DNA of 64,000 nt from Sphingobacterium sp. SGG-5. Lineage in GTDB: Bacteria > Bacteroidota > Bacteroidia > Sphingobacteriales > Sphingobacteriaceae. Both the position numbers and the translations under genes were made by a program. Each line of letters opens with the position of its first letter. Position 1 is the first letter of the stretch. The stretch covers positions 186,001 to 250,000 of the forward strand of contig NZ_JAAKGO010000001.1 of assembly GCF_011043525.1 (NCBI RefSeq). Reading direction: 5' to 3'. Of the stretch, positions 35,837 through 44,657 are shown one piece after another. Below the pieces are notes generated by a model. The model was not told where the DNA came from and ran no database searches. It saw nothing but the letters and a program-made list of their open reading frames with translations.

Positions 35837-36499
35837 ATGGGGCTGTATGCGGGATTATCCGAGCAAGTCATGAACCACTATATCCGCTCCAACAATCCCG
35901 GCCTACGCTTTTTGCTGGCTTACTGGAAAAAATACTGCCAACTCGACCCCTGGCATACCGATTGGGCGAGGCGGTATATCCGGATCCAGAACGGCATTCG
36001 CAGAGGCCAAACGCTGTACCTGGAGGGCGATCACCATAAAAAAGTATACTTCGTCACCCAGGGAATGCTCGCCCGAGTACGATATAATGATAAAAGAAAA
36101 CGCCAGCTCCTGAGCGTAGCCCTGCCGGGCATGGCGCTGATGTGTACCGACCACTTATACAGTCATACGCCCAGCAAAGGGGATATCGTCGTACTTCGCC
36201 CCCGCACCGTCGTCGTCGATATACCTTATCAGGCGATAGTGGCATTCAACCAGCAGGAACCACAGCTCAACACACTCCTTAATATCCTGACCAATAAGAA
36301 AAAAAAGCAGATCACCACATTGTCCCGCATCCTACACGAGACAGACCCTTTCGTACGGCATCGGTTATTTGCCCATGATATGCCTGACCTACAAGCGCTA
36401 CTGACGCAGATTGAGCAGGCCGAACTGCTGTGTATTTCTCGGAAGACAGTCCAAAGGTCACAATATTACCTGCTGACGGGCAGAAAGTCACAACATTAG
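35837..36499 (+). CDS. Crp/Fnr-family-like cyclic nucleotide-binding regulator
   Basis: 220 residues. The cNMP-binding barrel is seen at about residues 55-135 (IRRGQTLYLEGDHHKKVYFV, TQGMLARVRYN, LLSVALPGMALM). The C-terminal part ends AELLCISRKTVQRSQYYLL, which looks like the recognition helix of a short helix-turn-helix, although the winged region is weak. It probably regulates the neighbouring MauE/DUF6520 or SusCD genes; that is inference from position. Confidence 0.65.
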   Translation: MGLYAGLSEQVMNHYIRSNNPGLRFLLAYWKKYCQLDPWHTDWARRYIRIQNGIRRGQTLYLEGDHHKKVYFVTQGMLARVRYNDKRKRQLLSVALPGMALMCTDHLYSHTPSKGDIVVLRPRTVVVDIPYQAIVAFNQQEPQLNTLLNILTNKKKKQITTLSRILHETDPFVRHRLFAHDMPDLQALLTQIEQAELLCISRKTVQRSQYYLLTGRKSQH

Positions 36500-36581
36500 C
36501 GCCACCTATAGGCGCACCATCCCATTACAATCTCTTCTGACCTTTGAAATAGCGTCACTGCAATCAGCAGCAATAACTCAA

Positions 36582-37190
36582 ATGAACAAAACAATGAAAA
36601 CAAATACATACCTACTGAATATAATTACCATCCTGCTGATCGTATTCTGGTTGTACGTAGCGCTGGATAAATTGTGGAATCTCGATGGCTTCCACGCTTC
36701 ACTGCTCAAGCAGCCTTTCCCAAATTGGTGGGCGGATGTCTTATTTTGGCTATTGCCGCTAATCGAGTTAGGTGTGGCCGCAGCTTTTATAAGGCCTCTA
36801 CGCCGGCCGGGCCTGACACTTTTTGCCTTTTTCAACCCATTCTTATTATCTTCTTTATTAATGTTTGTTTTTACGGTGTACATCGGCCTCGGCGTGGCGG
36901 GGATATATGCCAAGCGTCCGTGCAGCTGTGCTTCCGTCTTCCGCAGTATGTCCTGGGAACGGCATCTGATCGTGAACATAGCACTGCTCGGTATATCGCT
37001 TTATGGCTATTATCTCTCCCGGAAGGATAGCAATGATAACGGTAGTATGAAAAGTGGGAGCACCTCCTTCCCGCCATCCGACAGCGATAATTTAATTTCC
37101 GGATTATTTGTTTTCATGTCTTTTCAGAAATGGTTTTGCCGCACGTTTGCACTGTTCCCGGGCAGGCCGGTACTGTATAAACCTAAATGA
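36582..37190 (+). CDS. MauE/DoxX family redox-associated membrane protein
   Basis: 202 residues, four membrane helices (LLNIITILLIVFWLYVALDK, VLFWLLPLIELGVAAAFI, FNPFLLSSLLMFVFTVYIGL, LIVNIALLGISLYGYYL). The motif KRPCSCASVF before SMSWERHLIVN is the Cys-containing loop of MauE-like proteins, which pass redox equivalents to thioredoxin-like partners; the TlpA-like gene of the SusCD locus 6 kb away could be one. The C-terminal 45 residues after SRKDSNDNG are unlike the family and may be a read-on extension. An alternative start is ATG 36594. Confidence 0.75.
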   Translation: MNKTMKTNTYLLNIITILLIVFWLYVALDKLWNLDGFHASLLKQPFPNWWADVLFWLLPLIELGVAAAFIRPLRRPGLTLFAFFNPFLLSSLLMFVFTVYIGLGVAGIYAKRPCSCASVFRSMSWERHLIVNIALLGISLYGYYLSRKDSNDNGSMKSGSTSFPPSDSDNLISGLFVFMSFQKWFCRTFALFPGRPVLYKPK

Positions 37191-37198
37191 TACGTTTT

Positions 37199-37224
37199 GC
37201 CGTATCCCCGTAAAAAGATACGGC
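37199..37224 (+). promoter_or_regulatory. Leader hairpin before the DUF6520 gene
   Basis: GCCGTATC (37199-37206) pairs with GATACGGC (37217-37224), with CCCCG/CGGGG nearby. It lies in the 109-bp gap before the DUF6520 gene and could end the MauE transcript or act as an attenuator. Confidence 0.4.
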
Positions 37225-37299
37225 CGGGGCTTACAAGGTCTGCCGCCCCGATAGAAGAAAGGCGGGCCGGTTTATATTTTATATAAAAATAACAATACC

Positions 37300-37638
37300 A
37301 TGGAAATTTTAAAGAAATACACGCTGGCGATAGTCGCCACCGTGACGATCATAGGCTTCAGTGCCTTTCAGATACTGGACGACCCGGAAAGCGGCTGGTA
37401 TGAAATAAGCACCCCTTCGGGCGATCCGAACCAACCGGAAGACCAGCAGATTGATGGCTTTACCGACACCAATCCACCGCTGGAAGACGAATGTAACACA
37501 GCGAACCAGGCCGAACCCTGTCAGGTGAACCTGGACCTCAGCTCGTTCTCCTCGTCGACACCACTGGAGGATATGACCGTGGAGCAGGCAGTAGATTCGG
37601 GAGCAGTCGCTATCCAATATGCGAAAAGACCTGAATAG
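37300..37638 (+). CDS. DUF6520 family small secreted protein
   Basis: 112 residues. The N-terminal hydrophobic segment (YTLAIVATVTIIGFSAFQ) suggests export. A mature acidic part follows with a Cys pair (EDECNTANQAEPCQV). DUF6520 genes in Bacteroidota are commonly next to MauE/DoxX and SusCD genes, as here. The function is unknown. Confidence 0.7.
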   Translation: MEILKKYTLAIVATVTIIGFSAFQILDDPESGWYEISTPSGDPNQPEDQQIDGFTDTNPPLEDECNTANQAEPCQVNLDLSSFSSSTPLEDMTVEQAVDSGAVAIQYAKRPE

Positions 37639-37659
37639 ACAGGGCTTCTTCTGACAGAG

Positions 37660-37692
37660 AAGGCAGGGATGCGAGATTCCCTGCCTTTTTAT
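37660..37692 (+). terminator. Intrinsic terminator of the DUF6520 gene
   Basis: A perfect 10-bp stem AAGGCAGGGA (37660-37669) / TCCCTGCCTT (37678-37687), 8-nt loop, followed by TTTATT on the plus strand. Confidence 0.8.
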
Positions 37693-37706
37693 TCCTCTAC
37701 AGCCCG

Positions 37707-39101
37707 CTACCTTTCGTTCTGCTGATAACCGTTGAACCCGATCACTTCCGGCGGTATCGGCCACACATATTTCGGAGAATTGGGCAGCAGTACATAATCT
37801 TTACCGTCCACGGTCCGTATCAGCGTATGTGCGGTCAGCGCATCTTTGTTCAGCCTCCTCAGGTCCTCCCACCGGACTCCACGGAAGGCCATCTCCCGTC
37901 GACGCTCCTCCAGTATGTAGGCCAGTAAGTCCCTGTTCTCTATCCCATCGGTATCTGGAGATGTTCCTTCCTCAAAACGATGGACTGCAAGGTAGCGCAG
38001 GTCACTGCGGGCAACCTCCCACCGTTCCAGCCTGGCCGCACATTCCGCATGGACCAGCACATACTCCGATAAGGTCAGCCCCGTGAAGTTGCCGCCTCTG
38101 CCGTGGTAGCCGCCACGGAAGTAGATATTGCCACCGCTGCCCGTACGATAGAAGATATCCCGGCGCAGGTCGCCCGGAGCATACAGGTCCAGCAGATCCG
38201 TGTTCACGTTCAGTCGGGTGCTGTTCATGATCGTATGGTTATGTGCTTCCTCATAGAATACCACCTCAGGGTTGCTCTGTCCGTAATCATAGGTAAAGGC
38301 ATAGGACTTTGAACCGTCCAGCCCATTGTAATCGATAAGGCTGTCATCGAGATCCAGAGCCTCCCCTATGGCAGCAAAAGCGCTTCCATAATCGTCCATC
38401 TGCATGTATACCCGGGCAAGAAGGCCAAGTGCGGCGAGCTTGGAGGGGCGCATCTTATATTGGGGAAGCCCCTCCAATAGACCGGCTGCACGGGTAAGAT
38501 CATCCACGATAAAATCATAAAGCTCTTTCACGGTAGACCGTCCGGGGGATGCCGTGGGGTCGGAATCCCTGCGCAGGGGAACCCCGGGGTCCCGGGCAGC
38601 ATCCTCTCTCCGGTAGGGCCTGCAGAAAGTCTGGGCCAGGATATGGTAGCTCCAGGCCCTGAAGAACAGTGCCGAGCCCTGCGTATGGTTCCATGCGGCC
38701 TGGTCCTTTACAGACGGCTTCAGCCGCGAGAGGCCATCCAGAACAATATTCGCATGTAGGATACGCTGATAGGCCAGGTTCCAGTCCTGTCCCGGTTCAC
38801 CCTCATAGATTTCATCGAGCCACAGATAGGCATTCCGGTGCTGCTTCCTGTTGTTGGTCACCGGCAGGTTCTGCCAAACCGTCGTCTCTACCCGGTATTC
38901 CTCCCCGGCGATCAGGGCGAACGAATTCGCAGCGGTGATGTTCATCAGCGCCGTGGTATTGTCCAGCAGTGCCTGATAGTCCGAGATCTTTCCCGGGGCC
39001 GCGATGCTCATATCGGATTTGACGTTCAGAAAGTCCTCCCCGCAGGACATGCACATCCCGCCGCACAGCAACAGGATATATAAACAAAGTACTTTTTCCA
39101 T
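37707..39101 (-). CDS. SusD/RagB family nutrient-binding lipoprotein (second locus)
   Basis: 464 residues. The start is at ATG 39101 (MEKVLCLYILLLCGGMCMSC), 14 bp after the susC stop, behind GGGAATATT. Typical SusD segments are ISDYQALLDNTTALMNI, GSALFFRAWSYHILAQTFCR, KLAALGLLARVYMQMDDY and ILEERRREMAFRGVRWEDLR. It pairs with the SusC protein upstream. The frame open to 39212 overlaps susC and is not the start. Confidence 0.94.
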   Translation of the reverse strand: MEKVLCLYILLLCGGMCMSCGEDFLNVKSDMSIAAPGKISDYQALLDNTTALMNITAANSFALIAGEEYRVETTVWQNLPVTNNRKQHRNAYLWLDEIYEGEPGQDWNLAYQRILHANIVLDGLSRLKPSVKDQAAWNHTQGSALFFRAWSYHILAQTFCRPYRREDAARDPGVPLRRDSDPTASPGRSTVKELYDFIVDDLTRAAGLLEGLPQYKMRPSKLAALGLLARVYMQMDDYGSAFAAIGEALDLDDSLIDYNGLDGSKSYAFTYDYGQSNPEVVFYEEAHNHTIMNSTRLNVNTDLLDLYAPGDLRRDIFYRTGSGGNIYFRGGYHGRGGNFTGLTLSEYVLVHAECAARLERWEVARSDLRYLAVHRFEEGTSPDTDGIENRDLLAYILEERRREMAFRGVRWEDLRRLNKDALTAHTLIRTVDGKDYVLLPNSPKYVWPIPPEVIGFNGYQQNER

Positions 39102-39115
39102 AATATTCCCTTTCA

Positions 39116-42100
39116 TCAAAAATTGAACTGTATCCCTGCGCTGTACCCCCGCGGAGCACGGAACAGGCTGTTTGCATAATCCGGATCGATCCCCAGACCG
39201 TTGGAACGCCACAGTATACCAAGGTTGCGTGCATAGGCCTGCAGCCGGACGTTCCTTATCCGCAGCCTACCCGCCAGCGATTCCGGCAGCCTGTACGACA
39301 GACCGATGTCCTGCAGACGGATATGGTCACCGCGGGTGATCAGTGCTTCGGATTTCATATATATCGAAGAAGCGTCCCGGTACGTGTCGGCATCCGCCAG
39401 CGGCACGTGCCGGGGCACGTCCGTCCATGCCTCGTCCCCGGGCCGTTCCCAGCGGCGCAGGTAGTCCACATGATAGCGGTCGGCATATTCGTCCGAACTT
39501 CCCATCGATGTACGACGGAACACATAACCCGATTTCCAGCCCACCATGAACGTCAGCTCCACACCTTTCCAGCCTAGTGTATTGCGCAGCGATCCGTATA
39601 CCGTCGGCACCGAGGATCCTACGTCATGCAACATCCCCCGATCCAGGTACTCCAGGAAGTACCTGCTGTAATCATCGCTCTGCACCCCGTCCATATAGAT
39701 GATAGGAAGGCCCGTCCCGCCCGAAAGCCCATGCCAGGGGATCGCGTACACCACGTCCCTCGACTTTCCCACCGTCGGCGGCACCGTACCGGACAGGTAA
39801 CCTGTGGCAAGCAGGTTATCGTTGGTCCTGTAGTCGGTCACCTCATTGCGCACCCACTGCGCCAGCACATCGGTCTTCCAGCTCAGGGCACCCCGCAGGT
39901 TGGCCGTGGACAGCTGCACGTCCCAGCCCCGGGTCTTTATGTCGGCATAGTTGATCTTATAGCCATCGGTTATGCCGAACGTCGGATCCAGGTAGTCATC
40001 ACCGATCAGGTCGTTACCGTGCTTGAGGTAATGTTCGACACTTCCCGAGATGCGTCCGCCCGGTGCCCGCCAGTCGAGCCCTACGTTGACCGTACGCACC
40101 TTCTCCCACCGCAGCGAGGGATTGCCGATGCTGCGCAGCATCGCACTGGTCAGCCCGGTGTACGAGGTACCGAACAGTACGGTCGGGTAATGCGTCACCG
40201 TTTTGTTGACATTCCCCGCAATACCATAGGTTCCCCGCAGCCGCAGGTAGGGCAGCATGTCCGTCAGGCCGTAGAACCGTTCCCCGCTGATGTTCCAGCT
40301 ACCGCCCACCGACCACAGCGGTACGCCCTTCTGGTTGGTCTTCACGCCGAACAGGTTCGAGGCATCCCACCGGATACTGCCGCTCAGGATATAGCGTTTA
40401 TCGAATTCGTAGCTCCCATTGGCAAAATAGGACAGGTCACGGTGCACGTACAGCCGGTGGTTGGACACCGCTCCGGGGATACGCCGTTTGGTGCCTGCCG
40501 GCCGCGTGGGATACGACTCATCAAAGTTGAACTGCGCCGTCCCCGTCAGGTACTCCTCCTCGTAGTTGTACAGCACAGAACCGGGCAGCTGTTCGGTCTG
40601 CGCATGCCGGATCTCCATACCCGCCAGTGCGGTGAAACGGTGCCTGCCCCCAAGCTCTTCCGCATAGTCCAGCTGTGCCCGTCCGAAATGCGAAAGGTTT
40701 TCCAGAGCGGGATTGTTCCGGTATATCCCGTTGAACGGGATCACCTGCGATCCGTTGGACTGCGTGAACGTGTTGACCAGGTCGCGCACATAGTAGCTGT
40801 CCTTTAGGGAATGTGCCTCCGAGCGACTATTCCCCCGGGTATACCGGTATTGTAGGCTAAACGACATCCCTGTCATCAATTTTGCCCGCACGTCGGTATT
40901 CAGCCGCAGTTCGCTCGACATGGACAGGTTACGGCGAAGCTCCCTTTCCTCCAGTGGCCGGAAGAGCCAGTCCAGCAGTCCGTTCTCTTCCGCCTGTGCC
41001 ACATAGTAAGGCCGCAGCCCGGCTTGCGGTACCGCCATGGCATTGCCTTCACCGTCCTGCAGCTGCAGGTACGGCGCTATAAGGCCTCCCTGTGACAGCC
41101 CCTCGTAAGCGATACCATCGGTCGAACCCCGGCGGCCAACATAATCCAGACCCAGGCCGATATCGACGGCATCGATAGGGCGAAACCCGTGCCGTAGGCC
41201 CAGGATGGTCCGTTTGCCGTCGTTGCCCACCACATCGCTGCGGCTGCCGTGGTATCCTGCGTTCAGCGTATAGCGGTGCCGTCCACTGCTGCCCCTGATG
41301 TTCAGCGCATACTGCTGATAGGCGGAACTGCGGTACAGGTGATCCATCGCCTCCCGCCGCGTATCGGTACCCGACAGCCGCTCCTCGATATCCCGCAGTT
41401 CCCCGTCGTCGAGGATACCGTCGGCATGCTGCTTCAGGTAGTCCACATACAGGCTTACGCCCTCGTTATCGGCGAAAGTATAATGTCCCAGACCGAAGCG
41501 TTCCTTTTCGATGGCCATGACCGTGGCACTCGGAAGCCAGGCCCTGCCATAGGTCAGGTCGGGCCGGCCGGCAAGTCCAGCGCCGGCATTGAACGACACG
41601 GCGGGCCTCTGCCCTTCGGTGGCACGTTTACTGGTGATGACGATCACACCGTTGCCCGCGCGTGCACCCCAGATACTTGCCGCCGCAGCATCCCGGAGCA
41701 CTGTGATACTTTCGATGGTATTGGGGTCGATATTGCCGATATCGCCCTCATACGGAAAATTATCCAGTACGATGAGCGGTGTCTCGTCCGATTCGATCGT
41801 ACTCAGGCCACGTACACGGATGGCCGACGCCGTGCCTCCCTCCGGCTGCACAAACTGCACGCCCGGGGCCATGCCCTCAAGACGCTGCAGGATATTGCCG
41901 CCCATCGCGCGGTTGAGCGCCCCGTTGTCCACGTGCACAAAGGAGCCCGTCGCCCGTTCGGGCGGTACCGTATAGTAGCCCGTACTGACCCGTACCTCTT
42001 CGATCTCGCCCGTATTCCTGTCCAGCGCGATAGAGATACCCGTAGCAGCCCTGTCGACGGCAACGTGCCTGCCCCTGTAGCCGATATGTGAGATCCACAG

Positions 42101-42298
42101 GGTATCGGGACCGGGCAGCTCCAGCACGAAGCGACCTCCGGCGTCGGTGCGGGTCTGTAGCCCGGAGACCACGGCCTTTATACCACCCCCCGTTATGGCA
42201 CTCCCTGTCTCTGCATCCCGGAGGTAACCGCTGATACGGATCTGGCCGGTCACTGCACAGCTGCAGAGGAACGACAGCAATAGGATAAACGCTCTCAT
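39116..42298 (-). CDS. SusC/RagA family TonB-linked outer membrane protein (second locus)
   Basis: 1060 residues. A signal peptide (AFILLLSFLCSCAVTGQ) leads to a carboxypeptidase-regulatory-like domain (IRISGYLRDAETGSAITGGG), a plug (VSTGYYTVPPERATGSFVHV, LQRLEGMAPGVQFV, IRVRGLSTIESDETPLIVLD) and a barrel ending SAGIQFNF. There is no STN domain, so unlike the first locus it is not wired to a FecI/FecR pair. It starts 4 bp inside the end of the TlpA-like gene (ATGA overlap). Base composition here is clearly more GC-rich than in the first locus. Confidence 0.95.
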   Translation of the reverse strand: MRAFILLLSFLCSCAVTGQIRISGYLRDAETGSAITGGGIKAVVSGLQTRTDAGGRFVLELPGPDTLWISHIGYRGRHVAVDRAATGISIALDRNTGEIEEVRVSTGYYTVPPERATGSFVHVDNGALNRAMGGNILQRLEGMAPGVQFVQPEGGTASAIRVRGLSTIESDETPLIVLDNFPYEGDIGNIDPNTIESITVLRDAAAASIWGARAGNGVIVITSKRATEGQRPAVSFNAGAGLAGRPDLTYGRAWLPSATVMAIEKERFGLGHYTFADNEGVSLYVDYLKQHADGILDDGELRDIEERLSGTDTRREAMDHLYRSSAYQQYALNIRGSSGRHRYTLNAGYHGSRSDVVGNDGKRTILGLRHGFRPIDAVDIGLGLDYVGRRGSTDGIAYEGLSQGGLIAPYLQLQDGEGNAMAVPQAGLRPYYVAQAEENGLLDWLFRPLEERELRRNLSMSSELRLNTDVRAKLMTGMSFSLQYRYTRGNSRSEAHSLKDSYYVRDLVNTFTQSNGSQVIPFNGIYRNNPALENLSHFGRAQLDYAEELGGRHRFTALAGMEIRHAQTEQLPGSVLYNYEEEYLTGTAQFNFDESYPTRPAGTKRRIPGAVSNHRLYVHRDLSYFANGSYEFDKRYILSGSIRWDASNLFGVKTNQKGVPLWSVGGSWNISGERFYGLTDMLPYLRLRGTYGIAGNVNKTVTHYPTVLFGTSYTGLTSAMLRSIGNPSLRWEKVRTVNVGLDWRAPGGRISGSVEHYLKHGNDLIGDDYLDPTFGITDGYKINYADIKTRGWDVQLSTANLRGALSWKTDVLAQWVRNEVTDYRTNDNLLATGYLSGTVPPTVGKSRDVVYAIPWHGLSGGTGLPIIYMDGVQSDDYSRYFLEYLDRGMLHDVGSSVPTVYGSLRNTLGWKGVELTFMVGWKSGYVFRRTSMGSSDEYADRYHVDYLRRWERPGDEAWTDVPRHVPLADADTYRDASSIYMKSEALITRGDHIRLQDIGLSYRLPESLAGRLRIRNVRLQAYARNLGILWRSNGLGIDPDYANSLFRAPRGYSAGIQFNF

Positions 42299-43191
42299 AG
42301 TACTTCCCCCTTTCCGTGCAGTGCCGCACCTTCCATTTCCATATCCACCGCTGCACCGGATATCAGTGCCCTGAGCTGCGCGGTGTCCAGTCCTTTATTT
42401 TTGGGCACCGCATAAAAGATGCCGTTACGGATGATCACAACATTGCCTACCTGCTGCCTGTGGAAGAAATAGGCGTTGACCAGCGGGTGGATATCACCCA
42501 CCACCGTGGGCAGCGGCCATTGCCGTGCACGGATAAAATCAGGAACCTTGTCCTGACGGCTCACGTGTACACCGATAACGGCCACGCTGTCCGCAAGCCC
42601 GGGTGCCAGGCCGTTCCAGCGGTCGAACGATTTTATGCAGGGCGCGCACCAGGTCGCCCAGAAGTCCAGTACCAGAATCGGACGGCCCGCCATATACTCC
42701 CGGAAGGTGACCCTGCTGCGCCCACCGGGGTGGTTGACAACCGGTAACGGCAGGTCCCAGAAACTCTCCGGCACGGTATCACCGATAACCAGCGCAGGGA
42801 CATCTTCCGTGTCGCGTACCAGGCTGAACGTCGAGGAGCCCCTGCGGAAACCTCCGTCCTGCAGTTCCGCGGTATAGGGAACAAAGCCATGGCCGGAGAT
42901 ACGCACCTCGCCCGATACCCAGCTCCCGGGGATCCGGTAAGTCCCCGCCGTATCCGTGTAGACACTCTCGTTCCTGCTCATCAGGGTCAGCCTCGCTCCT
43001 TCTATAGGCTCGAAGGTATAGTTCTTTAAGACCCTGCCGCTCGTCATGCGCCCATCGGCAGTCCCGACCTCTTGCCGGGACTGCGCCCGGGCATCAATTA
43101 AAACAAACAAAAAGGAAACAAAAAATAACGTTATATACCGTAACCCAGACACCCTCGGCATCTGGTTACCGCCGTTCATACCGTAATCCAT
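42295..43191 (-). CDS. TlpA-like thioredoxin with N-terminal regulatory-like domain
   Basis: 298 residues. A signal-anchor (ITLFFVSFLFVLIDARAQ) is followed by a carboxypeptidase-regulatory-type sandwich at about 50-120 (GRVLKNYTFEPIEGARLTLM). Next is a thioredoxin fold with active site FWATWCAPCI at about residue 178 and IGVHVSRQDKVPDF. It should be periplasmic and reduce or exchange disulfides. It overlaps susC by 4 bp downstream and the hypothetical gene by 1 bp upstream. Together with MauE and DUF6520 it suggests a redox-linked uptake locus. Confidence 0.88.
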   Translation of the reverse strand: MDYGMNGGNQMPRVSGLRYITLFFVSFLFVLIDARAQSRQEVGTADGRMTSGRVLKNYTFEPIEGARLTLMSRNESVYTDTAGTYRIPGSWVSGEVRISGHGFVPYTAELQDGGFRRGSSTFSLVRDTEDVPALVIGDTVPESFWDLPLPVVNHPGGRSRVTFREYMAGRPILVLDFWATWCAPCIKSFDRWNGLAPGLADSVAVIGVHVSRQDKVPDFIRARQWPLPTVVGDIHPLVNAYFFHRQQVGNVVIIRNGIFYAVPKNKGLDTAQLRALISGAAVDMEMEGAALHGKGEVL

Positions 43192-43679
43192 TACCTTAGA
43201 CCCGATAAACGTCCAACAAAATCCAGTCTTACCCCTTCCTTGATCTCCGCCGTCCGTTCTACGGGGAGATATCGGCCTATAGGATTATAATTACGATTCA
43301 TATAATGCACCGTATGCCCGGCGATGATAAAGGAAACAAAATCCTTTACGAATCTGTCCAGCGCCATAGCCTCCCGGCTTTTCTCCGGCACGGCTCCTTT
43401 TGCCAACAGCACCATATCGAACAGGTTCAAGCGGTCCGTATTGTTGCAGTTGTATCGGGACCAGAAGTTATCGATCACCCGGGCAGGGCTGTAATCCGTG
43501 AACTCGATGGTACGGAACTCCGCTGCCATTGCTGAAAGAAGCTCCTCATATTTCAGTACCTGGGCCTTGTCGATAAAGACCTGTTTTACGGAAGAAGGTA
43601 TTTCTTCACGTACCTCGTTTTGGTTCGTTACCTGCGGAGATCGGTGTACATACCCCTCCCCTTTGCGTAATTTTCGCAT
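43191..43679 (-). CDS. Hypothetical first gene of the second SusCD operon
   Basis: 162 residues, soluble, no signal peptide (VKQVFIDKAQVLKYEELLSA, VIDNFWSRYNCNN, RFVKDFVSFIIAGHTVHYMN). No domain recognised. Its stop overlaps the TlpA start by one base (TAATG), so it is translationally coupled and clearly part of the operon. Confidence 0.7.
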   Translation of the reverse strand: MRKLRKGEGYVHRSPQVTNQNEVREEIPSSVKQVFIDKAQVLKYEELLSAMAAEFRTIEFTDYSPARVIDNFWSRYNCNNTDRLNLFDMVLLAKGAVPEKSREAMALDRFVKDFVSFIIAGHTVHYMNRNYNPIGRYLPVERTAEIKEGVRLDFVGRLSGLR

Positions 43680-44105
43680 GCTGTTAGGTTTTTGGTGGAG
43701 TAGCGTTTTTATATCATTCTACCCCGGTTGACCTCCGTTCCCGGCAGCACATTAAGAGGCTACCAACCCTCCTGTCCAGCCCGATGCCGGGACTTTGGTC
43801 TAATCGATTAATAAATTTGGTTCCCGGAATGTGCCTATACGTATTATCAGTTTTAAGCATTTTTTTATCTGTACATTCACCGGGTTAAGTCATAAACCGA
43901 CCCCGATATTATTGCAAATCAACAATAATCGATGGCCATCACTTGGAAGGAATAGAAAAGTTTGCTAATTTTAGAATGCGAATAATAAAAAACAGCCATA
44001 CCGATCTACGACCTATGTCCGCAGCGATGCATACATATTGTCATTTTTGAAATAAAGAGGTCGGTTGGACAGGAAGGAATACGGTGTTGCAAGAACACGT
44101 CATTG

Positions 44106-44124
44106 CCTACCTGCGGCAGGCAGG
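44106..44124. repeat. Dispersed CCTGCCTGC palindromic repeat, copy 2
   Basis: CCTACCTGCGGCAGGCAGG, related to 17678-17696 and 63721-63739. Confidence 0.6.
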
Positions 44125-44345
44125 CGAGGCATTTTGCCCCTCTCCTTTTTCTGTCCGTTTGGTCTGCGTCTATTCCGGCGAGCGGATGACGTTTTTTATG
44201 AGCAAGGAATGGGAAAACCAGTGACGTACTTCCTGGAAGTGGTCGGGGCGGTTTTGTCTGGTGGTTTTTAGTCGTTCAATCATAATCTTGAAGTTTATGT
44301 GAACGATGACACTCAGAAAGCGTAGAAGGCTTGATTGGTAAAACA

Positions 44346-44487
44346 CCAATAGAGCGAACTCCAATGCTTTGAGTGTGGTACCGTCAAGAACCCTTAAGCC
44401 AAGGCTCAAGTTCCACAAAGACTGACATGAAGTTCGCTCTATTGAACTATATCAACAAAGATATGAAAATCCAATAGAAAGCGAACT
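44346..44487. repeat. CAATAGAGCGAACT repeat cluster
   Basis: CAATAGAGCGAACT (44346-44359) is matched by its perfect inverse AGTTCGCTCTATTG (44430-44443). A third copy in direct orientation, with one inserted A and one change, is CAATAGAAAGCGAACT (44471-44486). The inverted pair would form a 14-bp stem around a 70-nt insert that contains GAAC-GCC/GGC-GTTC complementarity. Confidence 0.65.
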
Positions 44488-44657
44488 CACGATCGACTCA
44501 TGTGGAATTTTGACGGTTTTCACTCACGAGTGACATCGTTAAATAAGTAGCAAAAAAGAATGCTACCTAAGTCTTGTCGCTAATACTATAATACAAACGT
44601 AAGAAAAATATAACGAATTAGGAAATTTTTAAACCAAATTTTACATTAAAATTTTAA

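Larger units (their letters stand above)
43680..44657. other. Intergenic junction between the SusCD locus and the accessory island
   Basis: No convincing gene over 980 bp. It contains the CCTACCTGC palindrome (44106-44124), a cluster of CAATAGAGCGAACT repeats (44346-44487), a hairpin GTAGCA/TGCTAC near 44547-44570 and a minus-strand promoter-like element, CAAACGTA on the plus strand near 44603. A minus-strand open frame of 82 codons (44170-44418) may be a transposase remnant but is not certain. Confidence 0.5.

Noticed and set aside
39626..40807. 393-codon plus-strand frame inside the second susC
   Set aside because: GC-rich antisense shadow of a well-supported TonB-dependent channel.
44065..44271. 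68-codon plus-strand frame at the island border
   Set aside because: Contains the CCTGCCTGC palindrome and shows no domain or ribosome-binding site.
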